From Oleiphilus messinensis (GTDB lineage Bacteria; Pseudomonadota; Gammaproteobacteria; Pseudomonadales; Oleiphilaceae): a stretch of 64,000 nucleotides of DNA. The stretch lies in assembly GCF_002162375.1 (NCBI RefSeq), contig NZ_CP021425.1, positions 4,977,001 through 5,041,000 of the forward strand. The letters are read 5' to 3'. Below, one piece after another: positions 34,575 to 44,927 of this stretch. The position numbers and the translations under genes are program-made. Under the pieces are notes generated by a model. The model saw only the letters and a program-made list of their open reading frames with translations, did no database searches and had not been told where the DNA came from. Within the stretch, counting starts at the first letter, position 1. The number at the start of each line of letters is the position of its first letter.

Positions 34575-35566
34575 ACCAGTGCCTCCTGCGTCGCAAGCTT
34601 AGCGCTTCCAGTTCGCTGAACGGAGGAATCGGGCGCTTCGGATTTAAGGGTGACTTGACGAAACACATCCTCAAGACGGCCTTTTTCCACGTGCAACTCT
34701 TCAATGTCCCAGTTTTGTTCATGCAAGACACTGTTAACTTCACTCAGGATAGGCTGACCGCTGACCGGAAAAAGAGTGTAACTGCGCTGTTCACTATCAC
34801 ATTCGACGGAAGCAACCCCGGGTAGAGATGTAAATATCTGCATTACATCCTTGGGTTGAGCGAAGCGCAGTGTGATGGCTTGGTGATAACGGGACATCGC
34901 GGCAAGCTCATCCGGTGTACCGTCCACAAGTACTTGACCTTGAGCGATGATCATCGCACGGGTACAGACGGCATGAACCTCTTCCAGAATGTGGGTCGAG
35001 ACGATAACAATCTTGTCTCGGGAGAGATTTTTGATCAACTGCCGGACCTGGTGTTTCTGATTCGGGTCGAGACCATCTGTAGGTTCATCCAGAATCAGGA
35101 CTTTGGGGTCATGGATAATTGCCTGAGCAATGCCCACCCGTCGCTTGAAGCCTTTTGACAGCGTTTCAATTCGTTGTCCCATCACTGATTTCAATTGCAC
35201 TTTTTCGACTACTTCCGCAACTTTGGCATCCAGTGTAGCGCCCTTGAAACCACGAATCTGCGCGATAAAACGCAAGAATCCACTCACTGTCATATCCCCA
35301 TACGCAGGGGCACCTTCCGGTAAGTAGCCAATTCGTTGTTGAGCCGCTTTTGGTGTACTGACCACATCGATACCATCGACACTGATCTGACCGGATGTCG
35401 GAGCCAGAAAGCCCGTCAACATTTTCATGGTTGTAGACTTGCCGGCCCCATTTGGTCCAAGAAAGCCAAGCACTTCACCGGGCTTGACTTCAAATGACAG
35501 CCCGTTAACGGCTTGCAAACCGCCGAAACTTTTCTTCAGGTTTTCTATTTTGATCATGTCGACCAA
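34571..35566 (-). CDS. ABC transporter ATP-binding protein (GldA-like)
   Basis: The 331-residue ATPase has Walker A GPNGAGKST, signature LSKGFKRRVGIAQA (a variant of LSGGQ), Walker B VLILDEPTDGLDP and a switch histidine in VSTHILEEV. A C-terminal domain of about 90 residues follows, as in GldA/NatA proteins. It is the first gene of the three-gene operon, with its promoter in the 35567-35878 gap shared with plsB. Confidence 0.92.
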   Translation of the reverse strand: MVDMIKIENLKKSFGGLQAVNGLSFEVKPGEVLGFLGPNGAGKSTTMKMLTGFLAPTSGQISVDGIDVVSTPKAAQQRIGYLPEGAPAYGDMTVSGFLRFIAQIRGFKGATLDAKVAEVVEKVQLKSVMGQRIETLSKGFKRRVGIAQAIIHDPKVLILDEPTDGLDPNQKHQVRQLIKNLSRDKIVIVSTHILEEVHAVCTRAMIIAQGQVLVDGTPDELAAMSRYHQAITLRFAQPKDVMQIFTSLPGVASVECDSEQRSYTLFPVSGQPILSEVNSVLHEQNWDIEELHVEKGRLEDVFRQVTLKSEAPDSSVQRTGSAKLATQEALV

Positions 35567-35878
35567 AAACCTCCACTTTCAATCAATATCACTATCGTGA
35601 ACGGATCATCCATGTCGCTTGAAGGCCTATGGGAAAAGACGACCAACTCAACGACCGATTTATTCTTAATTTATAAGTCACTGAAATTGAGCAGAACTCA
35701 CAAAGCCCTAACTATATGGACGCCCCGGCTATTTTTCAACGGCCATCGCACCAAGGGAAAAGACAGATTGATGAATTTTTTTTAATCTCCATCACTGTTG
35801 TCCGGAATGACTTTGCTCGATCAACCAAATCTGGCTACACTAGCCCCCTTCTGTATCACAGCATAAATAAGAGTCCTT
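35567..35878. other. Divergent control region between the Gld-like ABC operon and plsB
   Basis: 312 bases with no gene. It carries the plsB promoter candidate near its right end; the rest is moderately AT-rich. No repeats were seen. Confidence 0.5.
35813..35841 (+). promoter_or_regulatory. plsB: Candidate sigma-70 promoter for plsB
   Basis: TTGCTC (35813-35818) and TACACT (35836-35841) are separated by 17 bases and end 37 bases before the plsB ATG. The match to consensus is moderate. Confidence 0.45.
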
Positions 35879-38380
35879 ATGAGATTACTTGCTTTGAGCT
35901 CCCTGTTTTTTGATCTCCTGAGACGCATCCTGTTTTTATGGGTGCGCACCAGCGTGATGGGCAACAAACCCGAAGATTTGAATCTAGACCCGAGCAAACC
36001 CGTTTGCTACGTACTGCAATACAGCTCGTTGTCCAGCCGCCTGGTTCTGGAGCAGGAATGCCGAAAAGTCGGCCTGCCACTCTCCCAGGCACCATTCGAT
36101 TATGGTGATTTCCATTTACGTCGTTCGTTTTTTTTCCTCTACCGACGCCAGGGCCAACTTTTCAGGAGAAGACAAAGTCCGGTCATGACCGATCGCTTGA
36201 AGCAGCTCGTGGGTGGGACGCTCAGGAACGACGATTTGGATGTGCAAATCGTTCCTGTTTCTCTGTATTGGGGCCGGGCACCAGAGAAAGAGAAGTCACT
36301 TTTCAAACTGATTTTCTCGGACACCTGGTCCAACACTGGGCGATTCCGAAAGCTATTAACCATTATGCTCCATGGTCGCGATACTTTCGTGCAATTCAGC
36401 AAGCCTTTTTCATTACGTCAGATTCTGGAGAATGAAGCGGTTACTGAGGAAATCGCAACCCGGAAAGCAGCCCGTATTCTCAGGGTCCATTTCCGCCGGG
36501 TACGCCAGGCTGTAATCGGGCCTGATCTGTCTCACAGGCGAACCCTGGTCAGTCGCTTGATTGCAACTCCCGCAGTCAAGGACGTGATACGTGAAACGGC
36601 TAAAAAAGAAGATGTCGCACCGGAAAAAATAAGAGCAAGAGCCTACAAATACGCAGATGAAATGACATCGAACCTTTCGATGGCAACCATCCGGTTTCTG
36701 GATGTTTTACTCTCTTGGGTCTGGAACAAAATCTATAATGGAGTCAATGTTTACAACATTGAAACCGTACAGGACGTCGCTAAAGATAATGAAGTCATCT
36801 ACGTGCCCTGCCATCGCAGTCATATCGATTATTTGCTGTTATCCTACGTTCTCTACAACAACGGCGTAATGGTTCCTCATATTGCCGCCGGGATAAATCT
36901 GAACATGCCTGTAGTGGGCGCTATTTTACGCCGGGGCGGCGCCTTTTTCATGCGCCGCAGCTTTCGCGACAACCCTCTGTATGCCGCAGTATTCAATGAG
37001 TACATGCACAGCATGCTAACCAAGGGTTACTCTGTCGAATACTTTGTTGAAGGTGGGCGCAGCCGCACGGGGCGCACCTTGCAAGCAAAAGCAGGAATGG
37101 TGTCCATGACGATCCGCAGCTTTCTGCGGGATAACAGGAAGCCGATCGCGTTTGTGCCCGTTTACGTAGGCTACGAAAAAATTCTGGAAAGCCGTTCCTA
37201 TCTCGGCGAACTCCGTGGCCAGAAGAAACAGAAGGAATCCATTTTTGGACTGTTCCGTTCACTGCGCAATCTACGTAAGTCTTTCGGTAAGGTCAGCGTC
37301 AACTTTGGCAGCCCGATATACCTTGCACAAGAGCTGGAACACATCCAGCCACAGTGGCGACATCAGGCCTACACCAATGAGTATAAGCCTTCATGGTTGC
37401 CCGATGCGGTCACACACTTGTCTGAAAAAATTACAACTCATATAAATGATGCCGCAACGATTAACCCTGTAAATATCATTGCGACTGTGCTGCTCTCAAC
37501 ATCCAAACAATCCATGGATGAGAAAGCCCTGGCAGAGCATTTGGATGCCTTTTGCGCACTACTCCATGAAAACCCATATAGTCCGCGCACTCAATTCCCC
37601 TCTGGCTCGGGTCATGAATGGATCGAATACGTGGAAGAAATGGGGCTCATCGGGCGGCACAAACAGGAACTGGGTGATATTGTTTTTGCAGAAGGCAACA
37701 ATGCCGTATTGCTTACTTACTACCGTAACAACATCATGCACCTGTTTGCCTTGCCGGCTCTGATTGCGAGCTTTTTCCAGAACAATGAAACAATGGAACA
37801 AGACCACTTGATTTCCCTGATCCGGCGAATCTATCCCTATATCCGCTCAGAGTTGCACATTCGATGGACTAAAGAGGTTCTGGAAGCACGTTTACAGGAA
37901 TGGCTGGACATCATGGTCAAGAATGAATTTCTGTATCGTGAAAACGGGAAACTACGACGCCCGGCAATTACTGCGCCCAAATTCATCATGCTCAGTGTAC
38001 TGGCACGCATCGTGATGCAAACCCTGGAGCGCTACTTTATTGTGATCGCCCTGCTGCGAGATTATGGCAGCGGAAATGTGACCGCAGACGAACTGGAAAA
38101 ACAAAGTACATTGATGGCACAACGCATGTCTATCCTTTATGGTCTCAATGCGCCGGAGTTTTTTGATAAAACCATGTTCCGCAATTTTATCGCAGTGCTC
38201 ATGAATAATCAGATTCTGACACTGGACGACGACAAACGAATCCTTTTCGACAAACGAATCGATGACGTTGCCGAGGAAGCGCGGCTTGTACTCGACGCGG
38301 AATTACGCCAGGGGATTCTTCAAGTCACCAATGGCTGTGAGCGCCCAACAGAAGCACTCCAAAAACTTGCCACTGCATAG
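35879..38380 (+). CDS. plsB: Glycerol-3-phosphate 1-O-acyltransferase PlsB
   Basis: The full-length 833-residue membrane-associated enzyme carries acyltransferase motif I CHRSHIDYLLL, motif II GAFFMRRSF, motif III FVEGGRSRTGR and motif IV IAFVPVYVGYE. It catalyses the first step of phospholipid synthesis, using acyl-CoA or acyl-ACP. It is single and convergent with rsmJ. A strict full-length PlsB supports the gammaproteobacterial assignment. Confidence 0.96.
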   Translation: MRLLALSSLFFDLLRRILFLWVRTSVMGNKPEDLNLDPSKPVCYVLQYSSLSSRLVLEQECRKVGLPLSQAPFDYGDFHLRRSFFFLYRRQGQLFRRRQSPVMTDRLKQLVGGTLRNDDLDVQIVPVSLYWGRAPEKEKSLFKLIFSDTWSNTGRFRKLLTIMLHGRDTFVQFSKPFSLRQILENEAVTEEIATRKAARILRVHFRRVRQAVIGPDLSHRRTLVSRLIATPAVKDVIRETAKKEDVAPEKIRARAYKYADEMTSNLSMATIRFLDVLLSWVWNKIYNGVNVYNIETVQDVAKDNEVIYVPCHRSHIDYLLLSYVLYNNGVMVPHIAAGINLNMPVVGAILRRGGAFFMRRSFRDNPLYAAVFNEYMHSMLTKGYSVEYFVEGGRSRTGRTLQAKAGMVSMTIRSFLRDNRKPIAFVPVYVGYEKILESRSYLGELRGQKKQKESIFGLFRSLRNLRKSFGKVSVNFGSPIYLAQELEHIQPQWRHQAYTNEYKPSWLPDAVTHLSEKITTHINDAATINPVNIIATVLLSTSKQSMDEKALAEHLDAFCALLHENPYSPRTQFPSGSGHEWIEYVEEMGLIGRHKQELGDIVFAEGNNAVLLTYYRNNIMHLFALPALIASFFQNNETMEQDHLISLIRRIYPYIRSELHIRWTKEVLEARLQEWLDIMVKNEFLYRENGKLRRPAITAPKFIMLSVLARIVMQTLERYFIVIALLRDYGSGNVTADELEKQSTLMAQRMSILYGLNAPEFFDKTMFRNFIAVLMNNQILTLDDDKRILFDKRIDDVAEEARLVLDAELRQGILQVTNGCERPTEALQKLATA

Positions 38381-38435
38381 GTGTTTATCTGAACAGGTGT
38401 TTATCTGCACAGCTTTTTATCTGTACCCCCCAAAC

Positions 38436-38459
38436 CGGTAACACAAGGATGTGTTACTG
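38436..38459. terminator. Hairpin between convergent plsB and rsmJ
   Basis: GGTAACACA (38437-38445) pairs with TGTGTTACT (38450-38458; one G-T wobble), with a loop of about 4 bases. No strong T tract follows on either strand, so it is a weak or bidirectional terminator. Just upstream, TGTTTATCTG-like units recur three times (38381-38421). Confidence 0.4.
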
Positions 38460-38471
38460 GCATGCTTATGT

Positions 38472-39326
38472 TCAGACCTCTTCTGTTTTCAGGTAGTCCA
38501 GCGACTTTTTGGTGTAGATATCATAGCGGCTGCTTTTACCCGACATCACCACCGTCGGCTTTCGTGCCGACAATGTTGGTGCCTTCCTCGGCCGTTTCAC
38601 GACAACGCGATACTCCGCACAGGAGAGTGCAGGCTCCAGGAGCGTCTCCGCATCAGGGTCCTCTCCCACGAGATCGCGAAATGCTCTCATTTCCTTTTTA
38701 ACCAGTGCCGATTTATCCCGGTGAGGAAACATCGGGTCCAGATAGACTACCGGTACCTGGTCCACACCTCGACCAAGCCAGTGCGCGGCATCGATGTGTT
38801 CGAGTGACATTCTGGCCATAATCGCCAAAAGCTCAGGATCCTCACTTTGATTCGCTTGTGCCAGGCCGACCGCAAGCAACTCAGACACGACCGGTGATCG
38901 CTCGATCATGCGTACTCGACACCCGAGACAGGCCAAAACGAACGCATCTCGACCCAACCCCGCAGTGGCATCGAGAATGTCCGGACGAATTCCGGGTTTC
39001 ACCCCGACCGCTTTGGCAATCATTTGTCCGGCGCCGCCACCAAACTGCCGCCGATGCGCGCTTTTACCTGTCACAAAGTTTGCCTCTATTGGATTACCCA
39101 GGGTTTTATCCCGAGTATAGAGGCGAGCATTATCAGCGCTGTAGCAAAATACGTAATCCGCATTGGTTTTATCTGTAATATCCTGCTCGGAAAACAAAGA
39201 CAAATAACTCACCTGCATTGCCTCGGCAAAGGCTTGGGCACGCTCTTCCCATGCAGTTGTCGTGCAAACCACCTGTAACTGAGTTCCAGACTGAACGGCA
39301 TCCGTTCGATTTTTTCTATTTTTCAT
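38472..39326 (-). CDS. rsmJ: 16S rRNA (guanine-1516-N2)-methyltransferase
   Basis: The 284-residue protein has the SAM-binding motif [17 protein letters not shown] and the [21 protein letters not shown] motif that is characteristic of RsmJ (YhiQ). It methylates G1516 of 16S rRNA. The start at 39326 gives normal length. It converges on plsB. Confidence 0.93.
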   Translation of the reverse strand: MKNRKNRTDAVQSGTQLQVVCTTTAWEERAQAFAEAMQVSYLSLFSEQDITDKTNADYVFCYSADNARLYTRDKTLGNPIEANFVTGKSAHRRQFGGGAGQMIAKAVGVKPGIRPDILDATAGLGRDAFVLACLGCRVRMIERSPVVSELLAVGLAQANQSEDPELLAIMARMSLEHIDAAHWLGRGVDQVPVVYLDPMFPHRDKSALVKKEMRAFRDLVGEDPDAETLLEPALSCAEYRVVVKRPRKAPTLSARKPTVVMSGKSSRYDIYTKKSLDYLKTEEV

Positions 39327-39432
39327 TTATTTTTTCTAATAACGATTCAAACCTTACAACGCGGGACGGCAATACACCGCAAATCATCACCGCGGTCGTG
39401 ATATGAAAATGAGAGGCACATCAGGGTAAGGG

Positions 39433-39774
39433 TCAAACAAAAATATCGACACCCACTAGTTCACCACCGTTCTCATCGAACTCGGAAGACGCTTGCAATG
39501 TGCTTTGATACTGATTAAGCGCATCCTGAGTCCGCCTAGGTAATTCCTCCGGATCTCGAAAACGCTGTAATGTGATGGATTGGGCTTCTGATCGGGCTTC
39601 GACTTTCTTGTCAATTGCCTCTTGATCAATAATGACACGCTCGCCTTGCCGACGATTTTCATCGCGATCATTAATTGGACGTTTCTCAGTCGTCAGCTCG
39701 CGGCCATCTCGTGTATTGAGCTCCGGACGCTGAATCAAAGAAATTGTATTTGAATACCCAATATCAATCGGCAT
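39433..39774 (-). CDS. Hypothetical protein, 113 residues
   Basis: I do not recognise the family. The protein is hydrophilic and rich in Arg, Glu and Gln (RPINDRDENRRQGERVIIDQEAIDKK) with a likely helical middle and a short hydrophobic C-terminal end (GELVGVDIFV). There is no signal peptide or membrane segment. Codon use resembles the neighbours, and the frame is the only good one in the rsmJ-uppP gap, which supports a real gene. Confidence 0.6.
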   Translation of the reverse strand: MPIDIGYSNTISLIQRPELNTRDGRELTTEKRPINDRDENRRQGERVIIDQEAIDKKVEARSEAQSITLQRFRDPEELPRRTQDALNQYQSTLQASSEFDENGGELVGVDIFV

Positions 39775-39939
39775 GTTTTAATAAGACTGATTCATGTTGC
39801 AAAGATTTATAAATGGCCCAGTCATTTTCCATATGACAATGGGCACCGGGATTGATCACATATTAATCAGTATAACGCTCAATTTTCCAAGGTTCAAAAG
39901 CTGATTTTAAAATTCACGATGATTTACATCCGCCTGACT

Positions 39940-40758
39940 TCAAGCAGTAAAATGAAGTGCCAGCAAAATCACTCCCAGAGCCAACCGATAGATTACAAAC
40001 GGTGCGAAACCCATCTTGTCCAACACTTTCAGAAACAGGTGGATACAGCAATACGCACTTATGAACGATAGTACAGTTCCCAGAATTATGGTATCCCATT
40101 CGGCCGGTGTTCCAGTTTCATAGAGCTCTTTACCCAGCAGTAAACCGGCGGCACTAATCAGAGGTATCGACAACAAAAAGGAAAATCTGGCTGCAGTATC
40201 ACGGCTCAGCCCCAAAAAAAGCGCTGCAGTCATGGTAATTCCGGAACGGGAGGTTCCCGGTATCAGGGCCAGCGCTTGAGACAGACCAATAATTAAAGCC
40301 GCTCTCCAAGTAAGGCTGGTCATCCCCTGATCAGATCGGGCAAAACGGTCAGAGAATCCCAATAATAAACCAAAGCCGATCGTAGTCACGGCAATCACCA
40401 TTGTGGATCTTAACTCCGCTTCAATAAAATCCTTGAATACCAACCCCGCCAGCCCCGCTGGAATTGTAGCCAGAATGATCATCCACGCTAATTTACCATC
40501 CGGAGCAATGGCTGCTGGTCTGGTAACCAACTGTGGACAGCTTTTCAACCAGGCGAAAAAGAGCTGAGACACATCCTGACGAAAATACAATACCACTGCC
40601 AATAACGACCCGACATGCACGGCAACATCGAACGCTAATCCCTGATCCTGCCAACCCAGAATTTGAGAGGGCAGAATAAGATGGGCGGAACTGGAAATCG
40701 GCAAAAATTCGGAAAGCCCTTGAATCAGGGCGAGTACAACAGTTTGAATCCAATCCAA
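39940..40758 (-). CDS. uppP: Undecaprenyl-diphosphatase (UppP/BacA)
   Basis: The 272-residue integral membrane protein contains both signature motifs, [14 protein letters not shown] and [17 protein letters not shown], including the catalytic serines and arginine. It recycles undecaprenyl diphosphate for cell-wall synthesis. It lies 22 bases after tsaB on the same strand and probably shares its transcript. Confidence 0.95.
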   Translation of the reverse strand: MDWIQTVVLALIQGLSEFLPISSSAHLILPSQILGWQDQGLAFDVAVHVGSLLAVVLYFRQDVSQLFFAWLKSCPQLVTRPAAIAPDGKLAWMIILATIPAGLAGLVFKDFIEAELRSTMVIAVTTIGFGLLLGFSDRFARSDQGMTSLTWRAALIIGLSQALALIPGTSRSGITMTAALFLGLSRDTAARFSFLLSIPLISAAGLLLGKELYETGTPAEWDTIILGTVLSFISAYCCIHLFLKVLDKMGFAPFVIYRLALGVILLALHFTA

Positions 40759-40780
40759 TGGACTTGCTCCTTAAACAGAC

Positions 40781-41497
40781 TTACGCTCGACCGGGTAGTT
40801 TTTTCCATGTTATTTCATTGCGTAAATACACTGGCTGAACATCCAGCGCCGAAATAACCTGTTTTTGTTGCCAGTAATGCTGCCCTAACAGGGCAACGTG
40901 TTCCGCCAAGGGAATTACCGTGCCGTCAACTTCAGAGAGCGCCGAACCGAGCAACGGGCGCAACCTATCTTCATAGCACCATCCGGATCCCACGCCAACT
41001 ATCGGCAACGTCTCATCCAAATCCGGTATTTTCAGTTGCTCCGGGGCGACCACCAACTCCGCTCCAACTCGCTCCGGGGCAAGGAAATTGCCACTCACAC
41101 GAAATATACCCCAGTAGATTTCGTTCATCCTGGCATCCAGCGCACAGGCAACATAACCACCTTTATCAGACAACCGGACATGGTGCTTACTCGCAAACGC
41201 GATTGCTTCCAGCGTGGACACCGGTATAACCGGAATATCAAGCCCGAAAGCAAGGCCTTGAGTAATACCCGCGGCTATTCTCAACCCCGTAAAAGAGCCA
41301 GGCCCCCGACCAAACGCGATTGCATCAAGGGCTGATTTTTCGATACCTGCTTCTGCCAGAACCGCCTCAACCATGGGTAGCGCAAGTTGCGCGTGTTGCC
41401 GGGGCTTATCTTCAACACGGGCAAAACAATGATCATCATGCAGCAATGCGACTGAGCAGGCTTCAGCCGACGTTTCTAGGGCCAAAATGGTAGGCAT
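40781..41497 (-). CDS. tsaB: tRNA threonylcarbamoyladenosine biosynthesis protein TsaB
   Basis: The 238-residue protein starts MPTILALETSAEACSVAL and contains the GRGPGSFTGLRIAAGITQGLA motif of TsaB (YeaZ). TsaB is a non-catalytic ASKHA-fold partner of TsaD in t6A formation. The ATG at 41497 is preceded by AGGAAA; an upstream TTG-like start at 41572 would run into the adk terminator and is rejected. Confidence 0.94.
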   Translation of the reverse strand: MPTILALETSAEACSVALLHDDHCFARVEDKPRQHAQLALPMVEAVLAEAGIEKSALDAIAFGRGPGSFTGLRIAAGITQGLAFGLDIPVIPVSTLEAIAFASKHHVRLSDKGGYVACALDARMNEIYWGIFRVSGNFLAPERVGAELVVAPEQLKIPDLDETLPIVGVGSGWCYEDRLRPLLGSALSEVDGTVIPLAEHVALLGQHYWQQKQVISALDVQPVYLRNEITWKKLPGRA

Positions 41498-41574
41498 ACC
41501 AATTTCCTGAATAAGTTTAAGCTTTCTTGAACAGTTACGCTCGGTTAAAACTGGGGTCTGTTGAAATAACAAAA

Positions 41575-41600
41575 AAGGGCTGATTAATATCAGCCCTTCT
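41575..41600 (-). terminator. Terminator downstream of adk
   Basis: On the minus strand AAGGGCTGAT pairs with ATCAGCCCTT across a short ATTA loop and continues into TTTTTTG, a textbook Rho-independent terminator. It lies about 65 bases after the adk stop and separates adk from tsaB. Confidence 0.85.
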
Positions 41601-41662
41601 TCTGTCCTAACGCAACAGCCAGGAACAGGGATTCGAAACTATGGCCAGGCCTTTCACGGGTT

Positions 41663-42705
<1,043 letters not shown>

Positions 42706-43461
42706 TCAAGCAGATGCCATTTTCGAGAATATCCAGTAACCGGCTTCATCACTGTCCATGGATCGAATTGCCATCATTTCTTCGTTGCTCCACAATTCAG
42801 CAACAATATCCTGGGCAAGGTTACATTCACAAGAAACCAAATGTACCGTCAATGCCTGGGCCATGTGGTGGCGCTGTTTGCCTCGCGAGCCTGATACCCG
42901 TTTAAATATGCTGCGCGCACCTTCTTCCAAGGTGGTACACATGCCGCCCAAAATCGGGACCGTCTCTTCGCCCTTACGGCGCATTTTACGTTTCTTCTGG
43001 GCGATGATGTACGGTAAGACGGTGTTGAGAATATAGTTATGTTGGTGAGAATCCCCTTCACAGAACCGAACACCCTGCTGTTTCTGAATTTCTTCCAGAT
43101 TTTTAATATGTTGCAATGTTTTATGCAGCGAGATACCAGCCGTAATTGAACTGCCCAGTGCAACTGCACCTGCCGTAGCAACTGCTCCAATACCCGTTGC
43201 TGAAAGGGCTACTGTTCCCCCTGTAATAGCGGTATAGGCAAGGGTCGACATACCGGTATTGGTTGCCGTAGAAAATGCGGACGAGCCTACGTTTACTACG
43301 CCCTTGCCGACGGTTTTAACCATCCCCCAGTCACTATGGGTTCGATCACAACGATGCACGCTTTTGACGTGCCCCCAGTTGTGCATATCCACTTCTGAGC
43401 GATCACACCAATGACGATCCACATGATTAAATGCACTATACAACTTGTCACCCAGTCCCAT
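42706..43461 (-). CDS. Uncharacterised His/Cys-motif protein with a Gly/Ala-rich membrane segment
   Basis: I do not recognise this 251-residue family. The N-terminus contains a duplicated motif, HVDRHWCDRSEVDMHNWG then HVKSVHRCDRTHSDWG, with aligned H, C, D, R, W and G residues that could bind metal. Residues about 55-110 are a Gly/Ala/Ser/Thr-rich hydrophobic region, possibly two membrane helices. The C-terminal half is basic then helical, with further His/Cys (HHMAQALTVHLVSCEC). A Fur-box-like sequence lies about 150 bases upstream. It could be a metal-responsive membrane protein or an exported toxin-like protein; neither is shown. Confidence 0.7.
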   Translation of the reverse strand: MGLGDKLYSAFNHVDRHWCDRSEVDMHNWGHVKSVHRCDRTHSDWGMVKTVGKGVVNVGSSAFSTATNTGMSTLAYTAITGGTVALSATGIGAVATAGAVALGSSITAGISLHKTLQHIKNLEEIQKQQGVRFCEGDSHQHNYILNTVLPYIIAQKKRKMRRKGEETVPILGGMCTTLEEGARSIFKRVSGSRGKQRHHMAQALTVHLVSCECNLAQDIVAELWSNEEMMAIRSMDSDEAGYWIFSKMASA

Positions 43462-43611
43462 GGACTACCTCCTCACGGTTTGGCTTATCTTTTAAAATCA
43501 GTCATGTTTCTAAAAGCGTCTTCAAATTTAAAAAACCCTCACATATTTTCATAAACATCTCGAAATTAAATAATCAGATGGAACTTTTTGCAGGAATTTA
43601 ACATTTTCACT

Positions 43612-43630
43612 TTAAATAATAATCATTATC
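43612..43630 (-). promoter_or_regulatory. Fur-box-like site upstream of the His/Cys-rich gene
   Basis: The 19-base sequence ending AATAATCATTATC matches 15 of 19 positions of the Fur consensus GATAATGATAATCATTATC. It overlaps the stop codon of the AraC gene and lies about 150 bases upstream of the 251-residue gene, the only gene it could regulate by position. Chance in an AT-rich gap is possible. Confidence 0.5.
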
Positions 43631-44708
43631 ATTTAATATTGACCGTGCTTGTGAGATTACCGACAGGGATGTCGACCATTTTAAAAAGCGTCTTACGATA
43701 AGCCTGTGGCGTAAAACCGGTTTGCCGCTTGAATGACTCCCGGAAGCTGGCCAGATCTGAGAAGCCACACGATGCTGCAACCGAACTGACTTTCATACTT
43801 GGTATCGCCAACTGATCCAACGCCTGTTGCAGCTGATGCTCCTGACTGATCTGCCGAAAACTGGTACCCGCCACCTGAAGCTTTCTGCGTAAGGTTCGGG
43901 GTGTCACCTTGAGTTGAACTGCCACATCATCCAATTTTGGCAGACCATCTCGATGTACAGCGAGCGCTGCCCGAACTTGCCAGCACATATCGCCTTTCTG
44001 TACCTGCCCTACCCGTGCCACCTCTTGTTCACACAACTTCAGTGCTTGTTGCTTTGCCACCAGGTTCCCCATTGGCAGGGGCCGAGTCATGGTTTCCAGA
44101 CGAATGGCCAGCATGGTTTGATCGCAGTCGAATTGAACCGCACAGCCCAAATGCTGCTGATATTGGCGAGCGTGTTTAGGCGCAGGATAAGCAAGCCGAA
44201 TCTCATCAAAGTGGAACGGCTGAGCAATGATATCCTGAACCTGGCTGGTCAGTGTCCCCAACAAAACCTCATGGGCAAATCTGGAGTTAAGTGGATATTC
44301 CATTTCCTGACGCTTGGTAATCTGGATTTCACAGCGCCCATTGATCATGACGGGATTCAATACAAACCGACTGCGTAACAATGTACGGTAACGGTTAGCT
44401 GTCTCCAACGCATCACCGAGGGTTTTACTACTGATCAAAGCCCCGGCAAGTACCCCCCAACGGGATAAATTCAATGCCTTTCCCAGTGCCAAGCCCAAGT
44501 CAGGTCTTTGGGCCAGGCGATACAGATTCCGGTATATCATGTCGAATTGATGCAATGACACCAGCGTATCCACCTGAAGCAAGTCACCCTCTTGCAGCCC
44601 GGTTCCCAAAAGCCATTGCTTTGTTTTTATGCCTTCACTTTTCATAAAACGACGAATCAAAAACAATTCAGCCGAAGGAAAAATCGCCTGGTCTTCAAAT
44701 GTTGTCAT
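43629..44708 (-). CDS. AraC-family transcriptional regulator (OruR/ArgR-like)
   Basis: The 359-residue protein has an N-terminal Arabinose_bd-type domain and a C-terminal AraC helix-turn-helix pair (about 255-345, ending CGFSDLASFRESFKRQTGFTPQAYRK). This architecture is common for regulators next to fatty-acid or amino-acid catabolic genes. It is divergent from the fatty acid desaturase gene with 219 bases between, so control of the desaturase-DUF1302-DUF1329 group is likely. Confidence 0.9.
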   Translation of the reverse strand: MTTFEDQAIFPSAELFLIRRFMKSEGIKTKQWLLGTGLQEGDLLQVDTLVSLHQFDMIYRNLYRLAQRPDLGLALGKALNLSRWGVLAGALISSKTLGDALETANRYRTLLRSRFVLNPVMINGRCEIQITKRQEMEYPLNSRFAHEVLLGTLTSQVQDIIAQPFHFDEIRLAYPAPKHARQYQQHLGCAVQFDCDQTMLAIRLETMTRPLPMGNLVAKQQALKLCEQEVARVGQVQKGDMCWQVRAALAVHRDGLPKLDDVAVQLKVTPRTLRRKLQVAGTSFRQISQEHQLQQALDQLAIPSMKVSSVAASCGFSDLASFRESFKRQTGFTPQAYRKTLFKMVDIPVGNLTSTVNIK

Positions 44709-44927
44709 AATCCGGGATACACCTTCATTTAATTGCTGCCTCTTACTTCAGATAACTACTATACCGTCCCCGGTAGGCAAGCGATAGCACACACAAACGC
44801 GTCTTCAGGTCATAAAGTATAGGTTTTGTGGCCAATTTGTGGCTACTCAATAGCCCGGAAAACCCGCTTCTTTTTAAATATCTGAAATGGCCGGACTATC
44901 GAAGATAAGCGAGAGGTAAACAATACA

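Noticed and set aside
41610-41645. tRNA-like TTCGAATCCC sequence (minus strand) just after adk, where some relatives carry a tRNA-Leu gene
   Set aside because: The bases on either side do not form a T-arm stem, and no acceptor, D or anticodon arms could be found nearby.
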